Origin: Planctobacterium marinum
Lineage (GTDB): Bacteria; Pseudomonadota; Gammaproteobacteria; Enterobacterales; Alteromonadaceae
DNA: 64,000 bases
Direction of reading: 5' to 3'
Assembly (NCBI RefSeq): GCF_020687805.1
Contig: NZ_JAJEWQ010000005.1
Span: 285,366-349,365 of the forward strand
The notes beneath the pieces were generated by a model that worked only from the letters and a program-made list of their open reading frames with translations, ran no database searches and was not told the origin of the DNA. Position numbers and translations under genes: made by a program. This document shows positions 8,024-17,008 of the stretch, piece after piece. Numbering within the stretch: the first letter of the stretch is position 1; every line of letters starts with the position of its first letter.

Positions 8024-9936
8024 ACAACTGGACCATTGAAGATGCGGAGGAGCTTTATCGTGTAAAGCGATGGGGCGCGGGTTATTTTGAGATAGGCGAA
8101 AACGGCAATCTTAAAATAACACCGTCACAAAACAATGAAAGCTTACGCATCGACTTCAAATCCGTTATCGACGAGATCCGCGCAGAAGGCGTCCAATTTC
8201 CGGTGGTTGTGCGCTTCCATGACATTTTGCGGGCTCAGGTAGCGAAACTGAATCAGGTATTTCGCGACACCATCAGTAATGCTGAATATCAGGGGCATTA
8301 CATGGGAGTTTACCCGGTAAAAGTTAATCAGATGCGGGAAGTGGTGGAAGAGGTAGTGGACGCCGGTGAACCCTTCCAGTTTGGTCTGGAAGCAGGCTCA
8401 AAAGCCGAACTGTTAACGGTACTGGCTTACAACACCAATCCAGGCGCGCTGACCATTTTAAATGGTTATAAAGATGAAGAGTTTATGCGTCTGGCCTTTA
8501 TGGGCCTGTTAATGGGTCGCCGCATCATCATCGTCGTCGAAAAATTCAGTGAGTTGTACACCATTGCTAAACTGGCGAAAGAGCTAAAAATCACTCCGGA
8601 GATTGGTCTGCGGGCCAAGATGTCGGTGCGCGGTCGCGGTAAATGGGCAGGCTCAGCCGGTGACAGAGCCAAATTTGGCCTATCCACCTCTGAACTGGTG
8701 ACGGCGGTTCGCTATCTGAAAGATCAGGGTCTGGATGATCGCCTGAAACTATTGCATTTTCATATTGGTAGCCAGTTAACCGATATCCGTGCCATCAAAG
8801 ACGCCGTAACCGAAGGCGCCCGTATATATGCAGAATTGCGCCATCTGGGAGCCAATCTGGAATTTGTCGATGTCGGCGGCGGTCTGGGCATTGACTACGA
8901 TGGCAGTGCTTCCACTAACGAGTCCTCCCGCAATTACAGCATCAAAGAATATGTGGGTGATATTGTTTACGGGATGCAGGAGATATGCGACGCAGAAGGC
9001 GTACCTCATCCGAATCTGGTCAGTGAAAGTGGCAGAGCCTTAACCGCCCATCACAGTTGTGTTGTGACCGAAATTGTCAGCGAAATTAAGCCAACAGGTA
9101 GTCAGTCGGTATTGGCCTGCGATCCAAAAGAACACTTTATCGTCAGTAACATTCGCGATCTGTCGGAAAACCTGGATCGTTATCCCAACTCCCAGGAAAT
9201 TTACAACGATGCCGGTGACTGGAAAGAACAGGCGCTGAACGCGTTTAAGTTAGGGGTATTAAATCTGGAGCAATTAGCTACCGTCGAAACCCTCTACTGG
9301 CAGATCATGCAGGTTATTCAACTGCGCCTGAAGCAGGAAGAGTTTATTCCGGAAGAGCTAAAAGAGCTGGAAGTACAAATGGCGTCTCAGTATCTGGGTA
9401 ACTTTTCCGTGTTCCAGTCTGCTGCTGATACCTGGGCGATAGATCAGATCTTACCGGTAGTGCCAATTACCCGTATGAATGAAGAACCCACGGTGACCTG
9501 TTCCATTGCCGATATTACCTGTGACAGTGACGGTAAAATTGACAATTTCATCGGTGAAGATGGCGTCGCACCTACCATCAAAATGCACGAGCTCAAGCCG
9601 GATGAACACTATTACATTGGTTTATTCCTGACCGGCGCCTATCAGGACGTTATGGGCGATATGCACAATTTGTTTGGTCGCCTTAACGAGGTTCACATCT
9701 TTAGTTATGACGATGATCCGGAAGATTTTTACATCGAAGAGATCGTGCGTGGCTCCTCGGTGGAGCATGTGCTTAACATCATGCAGTACCATCCCAAGAC
9801 CATGGCTCAGGATGTCAAACGGGTGATCGATAAGAAGATCTCAGATGGTGAATTAAAACCACGGGACGGGGTAAAGTTAATCGACTTTTACGAAGCTTGC
9901 CTTGAAGGTTACACCTACCTGAAAACCACCAGTTAA
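8020..9936 (+). CDS. speA: Biosynthetic arginine decarboxylase
   Basis: PLP-dependent decarboxylation of arginine to agmatine, the first step of putrescine synthesis from arginine. It has 638 residues, close to the usual ~630-660. The N-terminal alanine-racemase-like barrel holds the PLP lysine in MGVYPVKVNQ (K about 97), followed by the phosphate-binding FVDVGGGLGIDYDG (about 285-298), and the C-terminal beta domain. The start is TTG at 8020, preceded by GAGAG at 8006-8010; no ATG or GTG lies nearby in frame. A terminator follows 8 bp after the stop. No agmatinase gene (speB) is adjacent. Confidence 0.97.
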   Translation: MNNWTIEDAEELYRVKRWGAGYFEIGENGNLKITPSQNNESLRIDFKSVIDEIRAEGVQFPVVVRFHDILRAQVAKLNQVFRDTISNAEYQGHYMGVYPVKVNQMREVVEEVVDAGEPFQFGLEAGSKAELLTVLAYNTNPGALTILNGYKDEEFMRLAFMGLLMGRRIIIVVEKFSELYTIAKLAKELKITPEIGLRAKMSVRGRGKWAGSAGDRAKFGLSTSELVTAVRYLKDQGLDDRLKLLHFHIGSQLTDIRAIKDAVTEGARIYAELRHLGANLEFVDVGGGLGIDYDGSASTNESSRNYSIKEYVGDIVYGMQEICDAEGVPHPNLVSESGRALTAHHSCVVTEIVSEIKPTGSQSVLACDPKEHFIVSNIRDLSENLDRYPNSQEIYNDAGDWKEQALNAFKLGVLNLEQLATVETLYWQIMQVIQLRLKQEEFIPEELKELEVQMASQYLGNFSVFQSAADTWAIDQILPVVPITRMNEEPTVTCSIADITCDSDGKIDNFIGEDGVAPTIKMHELKPDEHYYIGLFLTGAYQDVMGDMHNLFGRLNEVHIFSYDDDPEDFYIEEIVRGSSVEHVLNIMQYHPKTMAQDVKRVIDKKISDGELKPRDGVKLIDFYEACLEGYTYLKTTS

Positions 9937-9944
9937 AATAGGCA

Positions 9945-9972
9945 ACGGCTCTGCAAATCAGGGCCGTTTTTT
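9945..9972 (+). terminator. Rho-independent terminator of speA
   Basis: ACGGCTCT/AGGGCCGT (8 bp with one G-T pair, 7-nt loop) is followed by six T residues. Confidence 0.88.
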
Positions 9973-10095
9973 GTTGAATCTACGCTTCTTAATTTGGACC
10001 GGAATTATTTAATGGTGCCATGGCAGTGTGGTACAACTATGAAATTTTCAGTAAATTAGAAGACTCAGAACAGTTTCCCTGCAAGGATCTCGAAA

Positions 10096-10701
10096 ATGAA
10101 TGAACTGGAATTTGCCGCCGTCTCCCCCTGTGATTATGCTGACGGACTGCCCCGCGAGCAGTTTATGCATTACCACATCAAACCGCTGTGGCACAAAATA
10201 CCCCGCATCGCCGGTCCGGCCTTCACCGTAAAATGCGCCCCGGGTGATCATCTGATGCTGCACGCTGCGATATACGAAGCCAAACCGGGCGATATTATTG
10301 TTTGCCAGGCTGATGAGAAATTTGCAGTATCTGGCGGAAATGTTTGTGCCATCGCCCAAAAACGCGGTATTGCCGGGTTTGTTATTGACGGCGTGGTCAG
10401 AGACATTGAAGAGGTCAGAGACATTCAATTCCCCATTTTCGCCCGCGGAGTTTGCCCTAAACCCGGTGCTAAAAAAGTCAAAGAACCACTGAACCAGACT
10501 ATCCAGTGTGGCGGTGTCACCGTGCATCCTGGTGATATAGTGGTAGCCGATGAAGAAGGCATTGCAGTATTGCCCAAAGCACTGGCCGCGGAAGTTTATG
10601 AAATCGGCAAAAAACGCCGGGACAAAGATGCCGCTCTGAGCCTGGAGCAGTGGCAAGCCAATCACGAGCAGCTCATCAAAGACAAATTGGCGTCACTTTA
10701 A
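10096..10701 (+). CDS. RraA-family protein (aldolase/RraA fold)
   Basis: 201 residues of the RraA-like family, which includes the RNase E inhibitor RraA and 4-hydroxy-4-methyl-2-oxoglutarate/oxaloacetate aldolases. The family motif DGVVRDIEE (about residues 99-107) carries the arginine and aspartate that bind substrate and metal in the aldolases, and a second segment, VHPGDIVVADEEGIAVLP (about 144-161), is also typical. It is longer than E. coli RraA (161 aa), which favours the aldolase branch over a ribonuclease regulator. It stands alone between speA and an accessory region; its partner pathway is not visible here. Confidence 0.8.
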   Translation: MNELEFAAVSPCDYADGLPREQFMHYHIKPLWHKIPRIAGPAFTVKCAPGDHLMLHAAIYEAKPGDIIVCQADEKFAVSGGNVCAIAQKRGIAGFVIDGVVRDIEEVRDIQFPIFARGVCPKPGAKKVKEPLNQTIQCGGVTVHPGDIVVADEEGIAVLPKALAAEVYEIGKKRRDKDAALSLEQWQANHEQLIKDKLASL

Positions 10702-10880
10702 AATGCTCCCCGGGTGATTGTGTAAAAAACATTCACTCAGTTATATACAGGGCGAGAGTATGAGTGCTCTTTTAGTGTCCAGAAACTAATAATGTTCATT
10801 TGGAGATAAACCAAAACTGATTCGTTTGCGGCGTCGGTTCCGGCAAAATTTGTTCGGAGTACTGAACCTAATCACCCTTT

Positions 10881-11069
10881 ACGCGCAATAAACTGCGACA
10901 TCAGTTAAAACAACGATGAGAGATATCAGGGATGATATCTCAATCAATGCCGAGCACAGGGACGTGCTGTCATTGATGGTCGTCGTTGTTCTGATGGCGA
11001 AGTTTATGCTTTTGCGCGTCAGGGGCTGCGGGGGATTCTTAAGGGGGGCGCAGCCCGGTCCCCTTAAGG
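10881..11069 (+). repeat. Branched palindromic repeat element, copy D (diverged), two GGGA-loop hairpins
   Basis: Outer stem pairs, from outside in: CGCGCA/TGCGCG, ATAAACT/AGTTTAT, CATCAG/CTGATG and ACAACGA/TCGTTGT. Two inner hairpins follow: GAGATATCA-GGGA-TGATATCTC (10919-10940) and ATCAATG...GAGCAC-AGGGA-CGTGCT...CATTGAT (10943-10977). A 3' hairpin CTTAAGGGG/CCCCTTAAG ends the element. The same plan occurs at 44005-44203 on this strand and at 41782-41960 and 42067-42255 on the other strand, with different stem sequences but preserved pairing. Any open frame through this stretch is a by-product of the palindromes. Confidence 0.8.
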
Positions 11070-11236
11070 CGCAGTCGGCGCCCCGACAAGGATTTCAATC
11101 AAATGATAATGATTGAATTAGGCCGCGGAGCCAAAAATAATTAGGCTTTGGCTAGGGTTATACTATGTCTGAGTGTCTATCAAAAATCGTCCGCGAACTT
11201 GCCCTGGTAGCTATAGCACTTTACAGGCAGCTAAAC

Positions 11237-12280
11237 CTAAGTTTTTTGGTCATATATTTCTAGTAGTGGAGCTTTACTCTGCTCCAACATTTTTTCAGAC
11301 ATTGAATCACACAATGATTTAGACTCGTCATTAATTTCAATTTTAGATTGATCACTGAGAAGCTTATCTAAATTTCTTGCAATATTCTTGGTAGCAGATA
11401 CAAGATATTCTTTAACTTCTTCCATATCTGCACCTTCATCTTCAAGTTGCTTAGATAAGTTTAAAATATCTTCCGCAGCCTTTACTGTGATTGGAATTTT
11501 GGCAATTTCTCCATTATTTGAAAACTCAGATATAAAAAAGGCTGATGCAGCCATTAAAACATGTATTAAGATTTTAATGGCCTCTGCTTGACCTGTAATT
11601 TTTGTCCACAAACTTCCACTTTCTATCGTTATAATTTCTATTGGATGATCTACCTCACTTTTACCCAATAGTTTTAAAATTTCGATATATATCTCATTTA
11701 AAGCAAGCAGTTTGCTCCCGAATCTTTTTAAATCTCTTACATCGGGTAAATACAAATCAATAATCTTAATTTCTTCAGAAATGCTTGAAACACTCGAATG
11801 AACAAAATACGACTCCAGTAAACTATTCAGAACCTCAATAACTGATAACAATTTTTGTGCGGATACACTTAATTCATAGCCACTGGATAGGGAGTACTTT
11901 CTAGTATGAATTTCATACAATTCGGAAAACGATGAAATAAAGGATTTTAGTTCATGCAAACATCCCTTGATACTCACTCCCTCAAATCTTAGTACTTTTT
12001 CAATCTCTTCGATATTCTGAGCCAGTTTATACGATTCAATAATGATTACTGACGCGCTAAATTTCTTTTCTTCATTAAACAACTGAGTAAGTTTATTCCT
12101 CAGAGTGCTTTTTAAGGATGCTGCATGAGGTGAATCTTCAAATACTGCCGCAGAGTTATCTATCATTAACTGAGGAGCTTGCGACAGCAACTTAAGTAAT
12201 TTAATAAATTCAGGGATGCTTTCAGGGCTTATTGCTTTATAGAGATTACTATAAGCTTTGTTAACGTTCTTTTTATTCAT
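11237..12280 (-). CDS. Orphan hypothetical protein, 347 aa, AT-rich
   Basis: I do not recognise this protein. It is mostly helical and charged, rich in Glu, Lys, Ser, Leu and Ile, with one hydrophobic stretch around residues 235-255 (IKILIHVLMAASAFFI) that could be a single membrane segment or a buried helix. The remainder looks coiled-coil-like. No signal peptide is seen. The gene is clearly more AT-rich than its neighbours and uses many ATA, AGA and TTA codons, which suggests horizontal acquisition. It lies beside repeat element D. No partner gene is adjacent, so no function is proposed. Confidence 0.75.
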   Translation of the reverse strand: MNKKNVNKAYSNLYKAISPESIPEFIKLLKLLSQAPQLMIDNSAAVFEDSPHAASLKSTLRNKLTQLFNEEKKFSASVIIIESYKLAQNIEEIEKVLRFEGVSIKGCLHELKSFISSFSELYEIHTRKYSLSSGYELSVSAQKLLSVIEVLNSLLESYFVHSSVSSISEEIKIIDLYLPDVRDLKRFGSKLLALNEIYIEILKLLGKSEVDHPIEIITIESGSLWTKITGQAEAIKILIHVLMAASAFFISEFSNNGEIAKIPITVKAAEDILNLSKQLEDEGADMEEVKEYLVSATKNIARNLDKLLSDQSKIEINDESKSLCDSMSEKMLEQSKAPLLEIYDQKT

Positions 12281-12390
12281 GACTTTCCATAGCTAGCCAA
12301 TTGCGGATAACTTTCAACTCCTTTTGTTCTAACACGATTTAATCTTACAAGGTAGTATTTCCAATAAAAATGCTTTCAATTTTTAATAGA

Positions 12391-14466
12391 TTAGGCTGAT
12401 TTTCTGGCCAGTAAAAACGCTGTGGTGTCGTCGGCTGACAAAGGTCGGCTAAAGTAGTATCCCTGAATCATATCGCATCCCATGCTTTTCAGTTGTGTTG
12501 CCTGCTCCTTGTTTTCGACACACTCAGCTATGAGACTCAAACCCAGACTTTTACCCAATGTAATAATCGACTGAATAATCCCGTCGTTGATGGTATCAAC
12601 CCCCATCTGGCGCACAAAGCTGCCGTCAATCTTCAGGGTGCCGACCGGTAAATCCCGCAAGTAACTCATACTGGAATAACCCGTGCCAAAGTCATCCACA
12701 GCAATGTTAATGCCCATTTGCCTTAACTGTTCCAGGACTTTTATGGCGTGTTCAGTATTGGATATAAAAGTGTTTTCAGTGATCTCAATCTCCAGACAAC
12801 GGGGAGAAAGTTGCGTTCTGTCCAGGATCTGGGTGATTTGCTCAACGGCGCTGGGATGCATAATGAAGGACGCCGGCAGATTAACCGCTACCCGCGTGCG
12901 TTCACAGCCCTGCTCTTGCCACACTGCATTTTGCGTACAGGCTTCTTCCAGTACCCACAAGCTCAATGAATGCATCAGACCAACATCTTCAGCCACCGGT
13001 AAAAACTGTACCGGATTCAATAAACCCAATTCCTCATCCTGCCAGCGGATCAGTGCCTCTATGCCACAAACGCGGCCTGTTTCGGTGCAAATTTGAGGTT
13101 GATACACCAGGTGAAAGCTCTTGTTTTCCAGTGCCAGACGCAGCTTGTGTTCCAACGTCAGACGTTCCATCGAGCCGTCAATCATGTCGTGTTCAAAAAA
13201 GCAGTACTGACTCAGGCCTTTCTCTTTCGCGCGGTACATGGCGACATCAGCGTGTCGCAGCAAGGTAGAGGAATCCTGACCATCCTCGGGAAAGCGGGCG
13301 ATACCGATACTGGTGGTGATGTGCAGTTGGTTGCCGGATAACTCAATAGGTTCGCTCAGGGTAAAAATGATTTGCTCTGCCAGTGGGATAATATCTTCTT
13401 TGTTGTGCAGGTGTTCCAACAGGACAATAAACTCATCGCCTCCCCAGCGACATACCGAATCTGCTTTGCGCACCACCGAAGAAATCTTTTCTGCTACCTT
13501 GACCAGCAATTCATCACCGACGGAATGCCCCAGGTTGTCGTTAATGTATTTAAACCTGTCCAGATCTAAAAACATCAAGGCCATCTGGGAATTTTCACGG
13601 CTGGCGTTATCAATGCCGTGATTGAGCCGGTCCACCAGCAGGTGTCGGTTCGGCAATTGCGTTAATGCATCGTAATTAGCGCGATTGAATAACTGTTCGG
13701 TGCGCAGTGCCACCAGCGACTCGAGACGTTCACTGTGCGCGTGTAACTGCTTTTCGTGCTGTTCTATGGTATCCAGCATACTGTTTACCCCGGTGATCAG
13801 GGTCCCCAATTCATCACTGCCTTTCGCTCTTACCCGGCGGTTGTAGCGACGATTACGGGCCACATAACCCACCAGTTCCACCAGCTTGTTCATGGGAGCG
13901 GCAATAAAAGACTGCAAGCGCCAGTGCAAAAAGAAAGACACCGCAATACTGACCACAAACACCAGGAATAAGATCAGTAAATAATTGAGCCGCTGATCAG
14001 ACAGCGCATTGCTTTCTGAGACAATCAGTACATAACCTATTACCTCATTATCCATTCTGACCGGTTGATACACATGCAGCAGCGAATCCAGCACCTGTGC
14101 CCGTTCCTGTAACGATTCAAATCCGGGTAGTTTCATGTCCGGGCTGCGCTGATAGGAGGCAAAGGTCTGCTGTTCGCTGTCCAGTAACAGTGCGTATTGA
14201 GTAGCCGGAAATGCACGTAGCGAGCCTAACAGGTTATTGGCGGTTTCATGATCGCCAAATAACAGCGCAGAGCGGGAAGTTTCAGCGATTAGCTGTGCCT
14301 TGCCTCGCAGATTTTCCAGCAAGGTGTTTTTGTGATCTGCGATGAATTTTCCGTACAACAGAATGGAGGCCAGTATCAGGGTGATACTTGTCACAATAGT
14401 GGCGACCAATAATTGCTTTTTGAAAAAAGACAATTGTTTGTACCAGGAAAATAACTTATTCATCAA
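12391..14466 (-). CDS. Membrane diguanylate cyclase/phosphodiesterase (YfiN-like sensor with HAMP, GGDEF and EAL)
   Basis: 691-residue c-di-GMP enzyme. Order: membrane segment 1 (about 18-38), periplasmic domain (39-160, resembling the CHASE8 domain of YfiN/TpbB), membrane segment 2 (161-181), HAMP (about 182-235), GGDEF domain with intact GGDEF (342-346) and an inhibitory I-site RKAD (333-336) five residues earlier, then an EAL domain with EAL (470-472), an IEITEN motif, DDFGTGYSS and LIAECVE, all compatible with phosphodiesterase activity. YfiN itself lacks EAL. The start overlaps the stop of the YfiR-like gene (ATGA), so the two are co-translated. Probably an inner-membrane regulator of biofilm or motility. 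Confidence 0.92.
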   Translation of the reverse strand: MMNKLFSWYKQLSFFKKQLLVATIVTSITLILASILLYGKFIADHKNTLLENLRGKAQLIAETSRSALLFGDHETANNLLGSLRAFPATQYALLLDSEQQTFASYQRSPDMKLPGFESLQERAQVLDSLLHVYQPVRMDNEVIGYVLIVSESNALSDQRLNYLLILFLVFVVSIAVSFFLHWRLQSFIAAPMNKLVELVGYVARNRRYNRRVRAKGSDELGTLITGVNSMLDTIEQHEKQLHAHSERLESLVALRTEQLFNRANYDALTQLPNRHLLVDRLNHGIDNASRENSQMALMFLDLDRFKYINDNLGHSVGDELLVKVAEKISSVVRKADSVCRWGGDEFIVLLEHLHNKEDIIPLAEQIIFTLSEPIELSGNQLHITTSIGIARFPEDGQDSSTLLRHADVAMYRAKEKGLSQYCFFEHDMIDGSMERLTLEHKLRLALENKSFHLVYQPQICTETGRVCGIEALIRWQDEELGLLNPVQFLPVAEDVGLMHSLSLWVLEEACTQNAVWQEQGCERTRVAVNLPASFIMHPSAVEQITQILDRTQLSPRCLEIEITENTFISNTEHAIKVLEQLRQMGINIAVDDFGTGYSSMSYLRDLPVGTLKIDGSFVRQMGVDTINDGIIQSIITLGKSLGLSLIAECVENKEQATQLKSMGCDMIQGYYFSRPLSADDTTAFLLARKSA

Positions 14467-15008
14467 CGCTTTATCCGGGCCAGTTTTAACAACTCCGAAC
14501 TGGCTTCTAACTCTAATTGTTGTAATTGTTGCAGGTCTACTTCAAAGCGTAGCCGTTTTCCTTCCTCATAAAAAGAAAAAGTCGCGATATTCTGATGAAA
14601 TCGGATGTCAGAAGACACCACCAGGATCTCTTTCAGCAATTCAGGATCTGGCCTGGCCTGCTCCCCGAAATAAGCTAAATCACAGCGTGTGCCCACATCA
14701 TACGGCAGTACCTCAACAGCCCATTGCTGTTTGCCTATCGTCTGTCCCTGCACCATTTCCCGCAAAAAAAGGAGCAATGGATTATGTTTGTTCAGACATA
14801 TGACAACGATTTTTCGCGAGGATCGGCGATCGAATTCAGGCCAGTCAATGAACTTGGTAAAATTAAACACATAAGCCGCTTTAAGCTTGTCCAGTCGGGA
14901 CAATGCATCGTATTGATCTTGTTGCGCAACCGCTGGCAAAGTCAGCAAACCCGCAGCCATCACGAGAATGGAACGACGTAGGTGTGTGCAAAAGCGCGAC
15001 GTTAGCAT
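14463..15008 (-). CDS. YfiR-family periplasmic protein (DUF4154)
   Basis: 181 residues with a signal peptide (about 1-28, ending AVAQQ) and a DUF4154/YfiR core recognisable by KAAYVFNFTKFIDWP (about residues 43-57). Two cysteines, C71 and C109, remain in the mature part; one disulfide of Pseudomonas YfiR has similar spacing, while a second pair is absent here. In the YfiBNR system, YfiR binds the periplasmic domain of the cyclase YfiN and represses it. Here the next gene is a membrane GGDEF-EAL protein whose start overlaps this stop, so the same partnership is likely. Confidence 0.87.
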   Translation of the reverse strand: MLTSRFCTHLRRSILVMAAGLLTLPAVAQQDQYDALSRLDKLKAAYVFNFTKFIDWPEFDRRSSRKIVVICLNKHNPLLLFLREMVQGQTIGKQQWAVEVLPYDVGTRCDLAYFGEQARPDPELLKEILVVSSDIRFHQNIATFSFYEEGKRLRFEVDLQQLQQLELEASSELLKLARIKR

Positions 15009-15017
15009 GAGCCAGCC

Positions 15018-16088
15018 TTACAGGGTTCTGGAGAGCATAACAGCACCGCGCCAACGCTCCTGTGGCTGAGGGCCATTGAGGTGCTGATATAGGGGCTTGG
15101 CAAATTCCACAGACAGATTCATATCCGCACTGTACTGCCAGGCAAAACCAACACTGGCTAACGCCTTACGCCCACCATACATATCCGGATTCGTAATGCC
15201 TGCCGGATAGGGAAAGGCCGTTGCCACCAGAAGTGATTCATCGGCCCCATGGATACGATCAGTATGGCTTAACTCAACCCCCAATGCCACATTGACACTG
15301 TCACTAATGGGCCGCTGATATTTAGCTTTAACACTGTATCGATTTCCCAGCCGATAGTGGCGGTCGTTTTGTCCGGTGCGAATATTCGCCGCAACATCGA
15401 CCCTGACATCATGGGCGCCGGTGAGCCGGTAACTCAAGGCAATGGGGAAATCCCAGGTACCTGAACCCAGTTGCATGGTGTAGGGCAATTGCTGCTCACC
15501 CGGGGCTCTGGGTGTATCCCCCTGTTCATCTATGGAACCCACCGGCAAACTAAGCCCCAGATTGGCGTGTAAGCTCTCATCGGGATCGGCGTACAATCTG
15601 AATCTGGTGGCCAGGGTAATATCCCCGATGCCATGGGTTTTCAACAAAAATTGCTGATACCCTGGCACAATTGAGATGTGAGCGGTTTCCTGCTGCACAT
15701 ACGGCAAAGCCAGACTTACCCGCCAACGCTCCCGCCATTGATAATTGATGCCAAATATAGTGGCGCGTTGTTTTATCACAGTGGGCACTACGGGAAAGTT
15801 CTTCGCGCTACGTACTTCGCCACCAGGCACAAACAACACCTCGTCCAGGCTTAATGTCTCTGAACCGTCCAGATAACCTTCAAATTGCGCCTGTTGATAA
15901 CGCAAAGACCAGGACCAGCGTTTGTGAGTTTGGGGAGTTTCTTCAGTGGACAGGGTCAACAATTCTTGCAGGCTCATTTCAGCGAATTCAGCCGGGGTAG
16001 TCTGAGCAAAAACCAATGCTGGCAATAACGAAAAACAAACCAGTAAAGCGTGACGGGCACCCGCAAAAATGACCAAGCAAAACCTCAT
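15018..16088 (-). CDS. Outer-membrane beta-barrel protein of unknown function
   Basis: 356 residues with a signal peptide (about 1-29, ending VFAQ) followed by the short segment MSLQELLTLSTEE, reminiscent of the N-terminus of TonB-dependent receptors, and then many alternating hydrophobic/aromatic strands (RWSWSLRYQQAQFEGYL, WRVSLALPYVQQE, LGVELSHTD) ending in an aromatic-rich terminal strand and SRTL. It is too short for a TonB receptor and is better read as a 12-16-strand barrel. It lies 9 bp upstream of the yfiR-like gene, where YfiB (an OmpA-like lipoprotein) stands in Pseudomonas, so it may take part in sensing. Confidence 0.75.
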   Translation of the reverse strand: MRFCLVIFAGARHALLVCFSLLPALVFAQTTPAEFAEMSLQELLTLSTEETPQTHKRWSWSLRYQQAQFEGYLDGSETLSLDEVLFVPGGEVRSAKNFPVVPTVIKQRATIFGINYQWRERWRVSLALPYVQQETAHISIVPGYQQFLLKTHGIGDITLATRFRLYADPDESLHANLGLSLPVGSIDEQGDTPRAPGEQQLPYTMQLGSGTWDFPIALSYRLTGAHDVRVDVAANIRTGQNDRHYRLGNRYSVKAKYQRPISDSVNVALGVELSHTDRIHGADESLLVATAFPYPAGITNPDMYGGRKALASVGFAWQYSADMNLSVEFAKPLYQHLNGPQPQERWRGAVMLSRTL

Positions 16089-16192
16089 AAATTAGAATCG
16101 GTGACACATCCTCTGTACTTATCATTCCAGCCACCAAGACTAACTCAATCCCTCATTTCAATGCACTAAAAAATACCGTAAAAGTCGCGATA

Positions 16193-16942
16193 TCAGGCTT
16201 TTTTGGCGGCGAACTGAAGATAATTTACCGAAACATCGTTACTTTTTCGCCATACTTTGGTCAACGGGTTATATTTTAATCCCACCTCAGAAAAAACATC
16301 ACATTGACCTGGTTGCAACATCGCCTGCAGCTCCAGGGGCTTAACAAAGGCTTTCCAGCTATGTGTGCCTACGGGCAACATGCGCATCACATACTCAGCA
16401 CCGACAATGGCTACGATATAGGATTTAATTGTGCGGTTCAGCGTCGCCAGTACCAGTAAGCCTCCCGGTTTTAGCAAACTGCAACAATCATCCAAAAGGG
16501 CTTGTTGATCAGGCACATGCTCAATCACTTCGGTATTAATCACAATATCGAACTGACGATTATCCTTTAATAGCGCATCAGCCAGACAGTGACGATACTC
16601 AATTGCCAACCCGCCTTGCTGTGCATGTCGTTGGGCTACTGCAATGCTCATGGCACTGGCATCAACACCGGTTACCGTCATGCCAAGCCTGGCTAACGGT
16701 TCACACAGTAAGCCACCACCACAACCGACATCCAGCGCATTTAACTTTGACAAATCGCACCCTGAAAAATAGTGTGTTATTTGCTGTTCAATCAGCTTCC
16801 AGCGACAGGCATTAAAGGCCAAAACCTGTTGGTACTGCCCGTTGGGATCCCACCACGACGCCGCCAGTTTATCGAACCGGGCAATTTCAGCAGTGTTTGT
16901 GTTGTCTTTTTCTACAAAGGTTAATCGGCTTTTATCCAGCAT
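16193..16942 (-). CDS. ubiG: Ubiquinone biosynthesis O-methyltransferase UbiG
   Basis: SAM-dependent O-methyltransferase that performs both O-methylations in ubiquinone synthesis. It has 249 residues (E. coli 240). The N-terminal EIARFDKLAASWWDPNGQ is the family signature; the SAM-binding loop is ALDVGCGGGLLCEPLA (about residues 69-84), followed by VINTEVIEHVPD and LKPGGLLVLATLNRT. It stands between fadE and the c-di-GMP operon, all on the minus strand, and is separated from fadE by a terminator, so it should have its own promoter. Confidence 0.97.
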   Translation of the reverse strand: MLDKSRLTFVEKDNTNTAEIARFDKLAASWWDPNGQYQQVLAFNACRWKLIEQQITHYFSGCDLSKLNALDVGCGGGLLCEPLARLGMTVTGVDASAMSIAVAQRHAQQGGLAIEYRHCLADALLKDNRQFDIVINTEVIEHVPDQQALLDDCCSLLKPGGLLVLATLNRTIKSYIVAIVGAEYVMRMLPVGTHSWKAFVKPLELQAMLQPGQCDVFSEVGLKYNPLTKVWRKSNDVSVNYLQFAAKKA

Positions 16943-16956
16943 GTTTTCGCCTGTAC

Positions 16957-16983
16957 AAAAAAGGGCGACTCAATGTCGCCCTT
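16957..16983 (-). terminator. Rho-independent terminator of fadE
   Basis: AAGGGCGAC/GTCGCCCTT is a 9-bp perfect stem with a TCAAT loop. Read on the minus strand it is followed by six T residues, and it lies 26 bp beyond the fadE stop and just upstream of ubiG. Confidence 0.88.
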
Positions 16984-17008
16984 TCAAACTTTTAAAGCTA
17001 TTCGGTAT

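Noticed and set aside
10916-11116. Open frame of 66 codons across repeat copy D
   Set aside because: It follows the hairpin sequence; the corresponding frames in the other copies are not conserved as protein.
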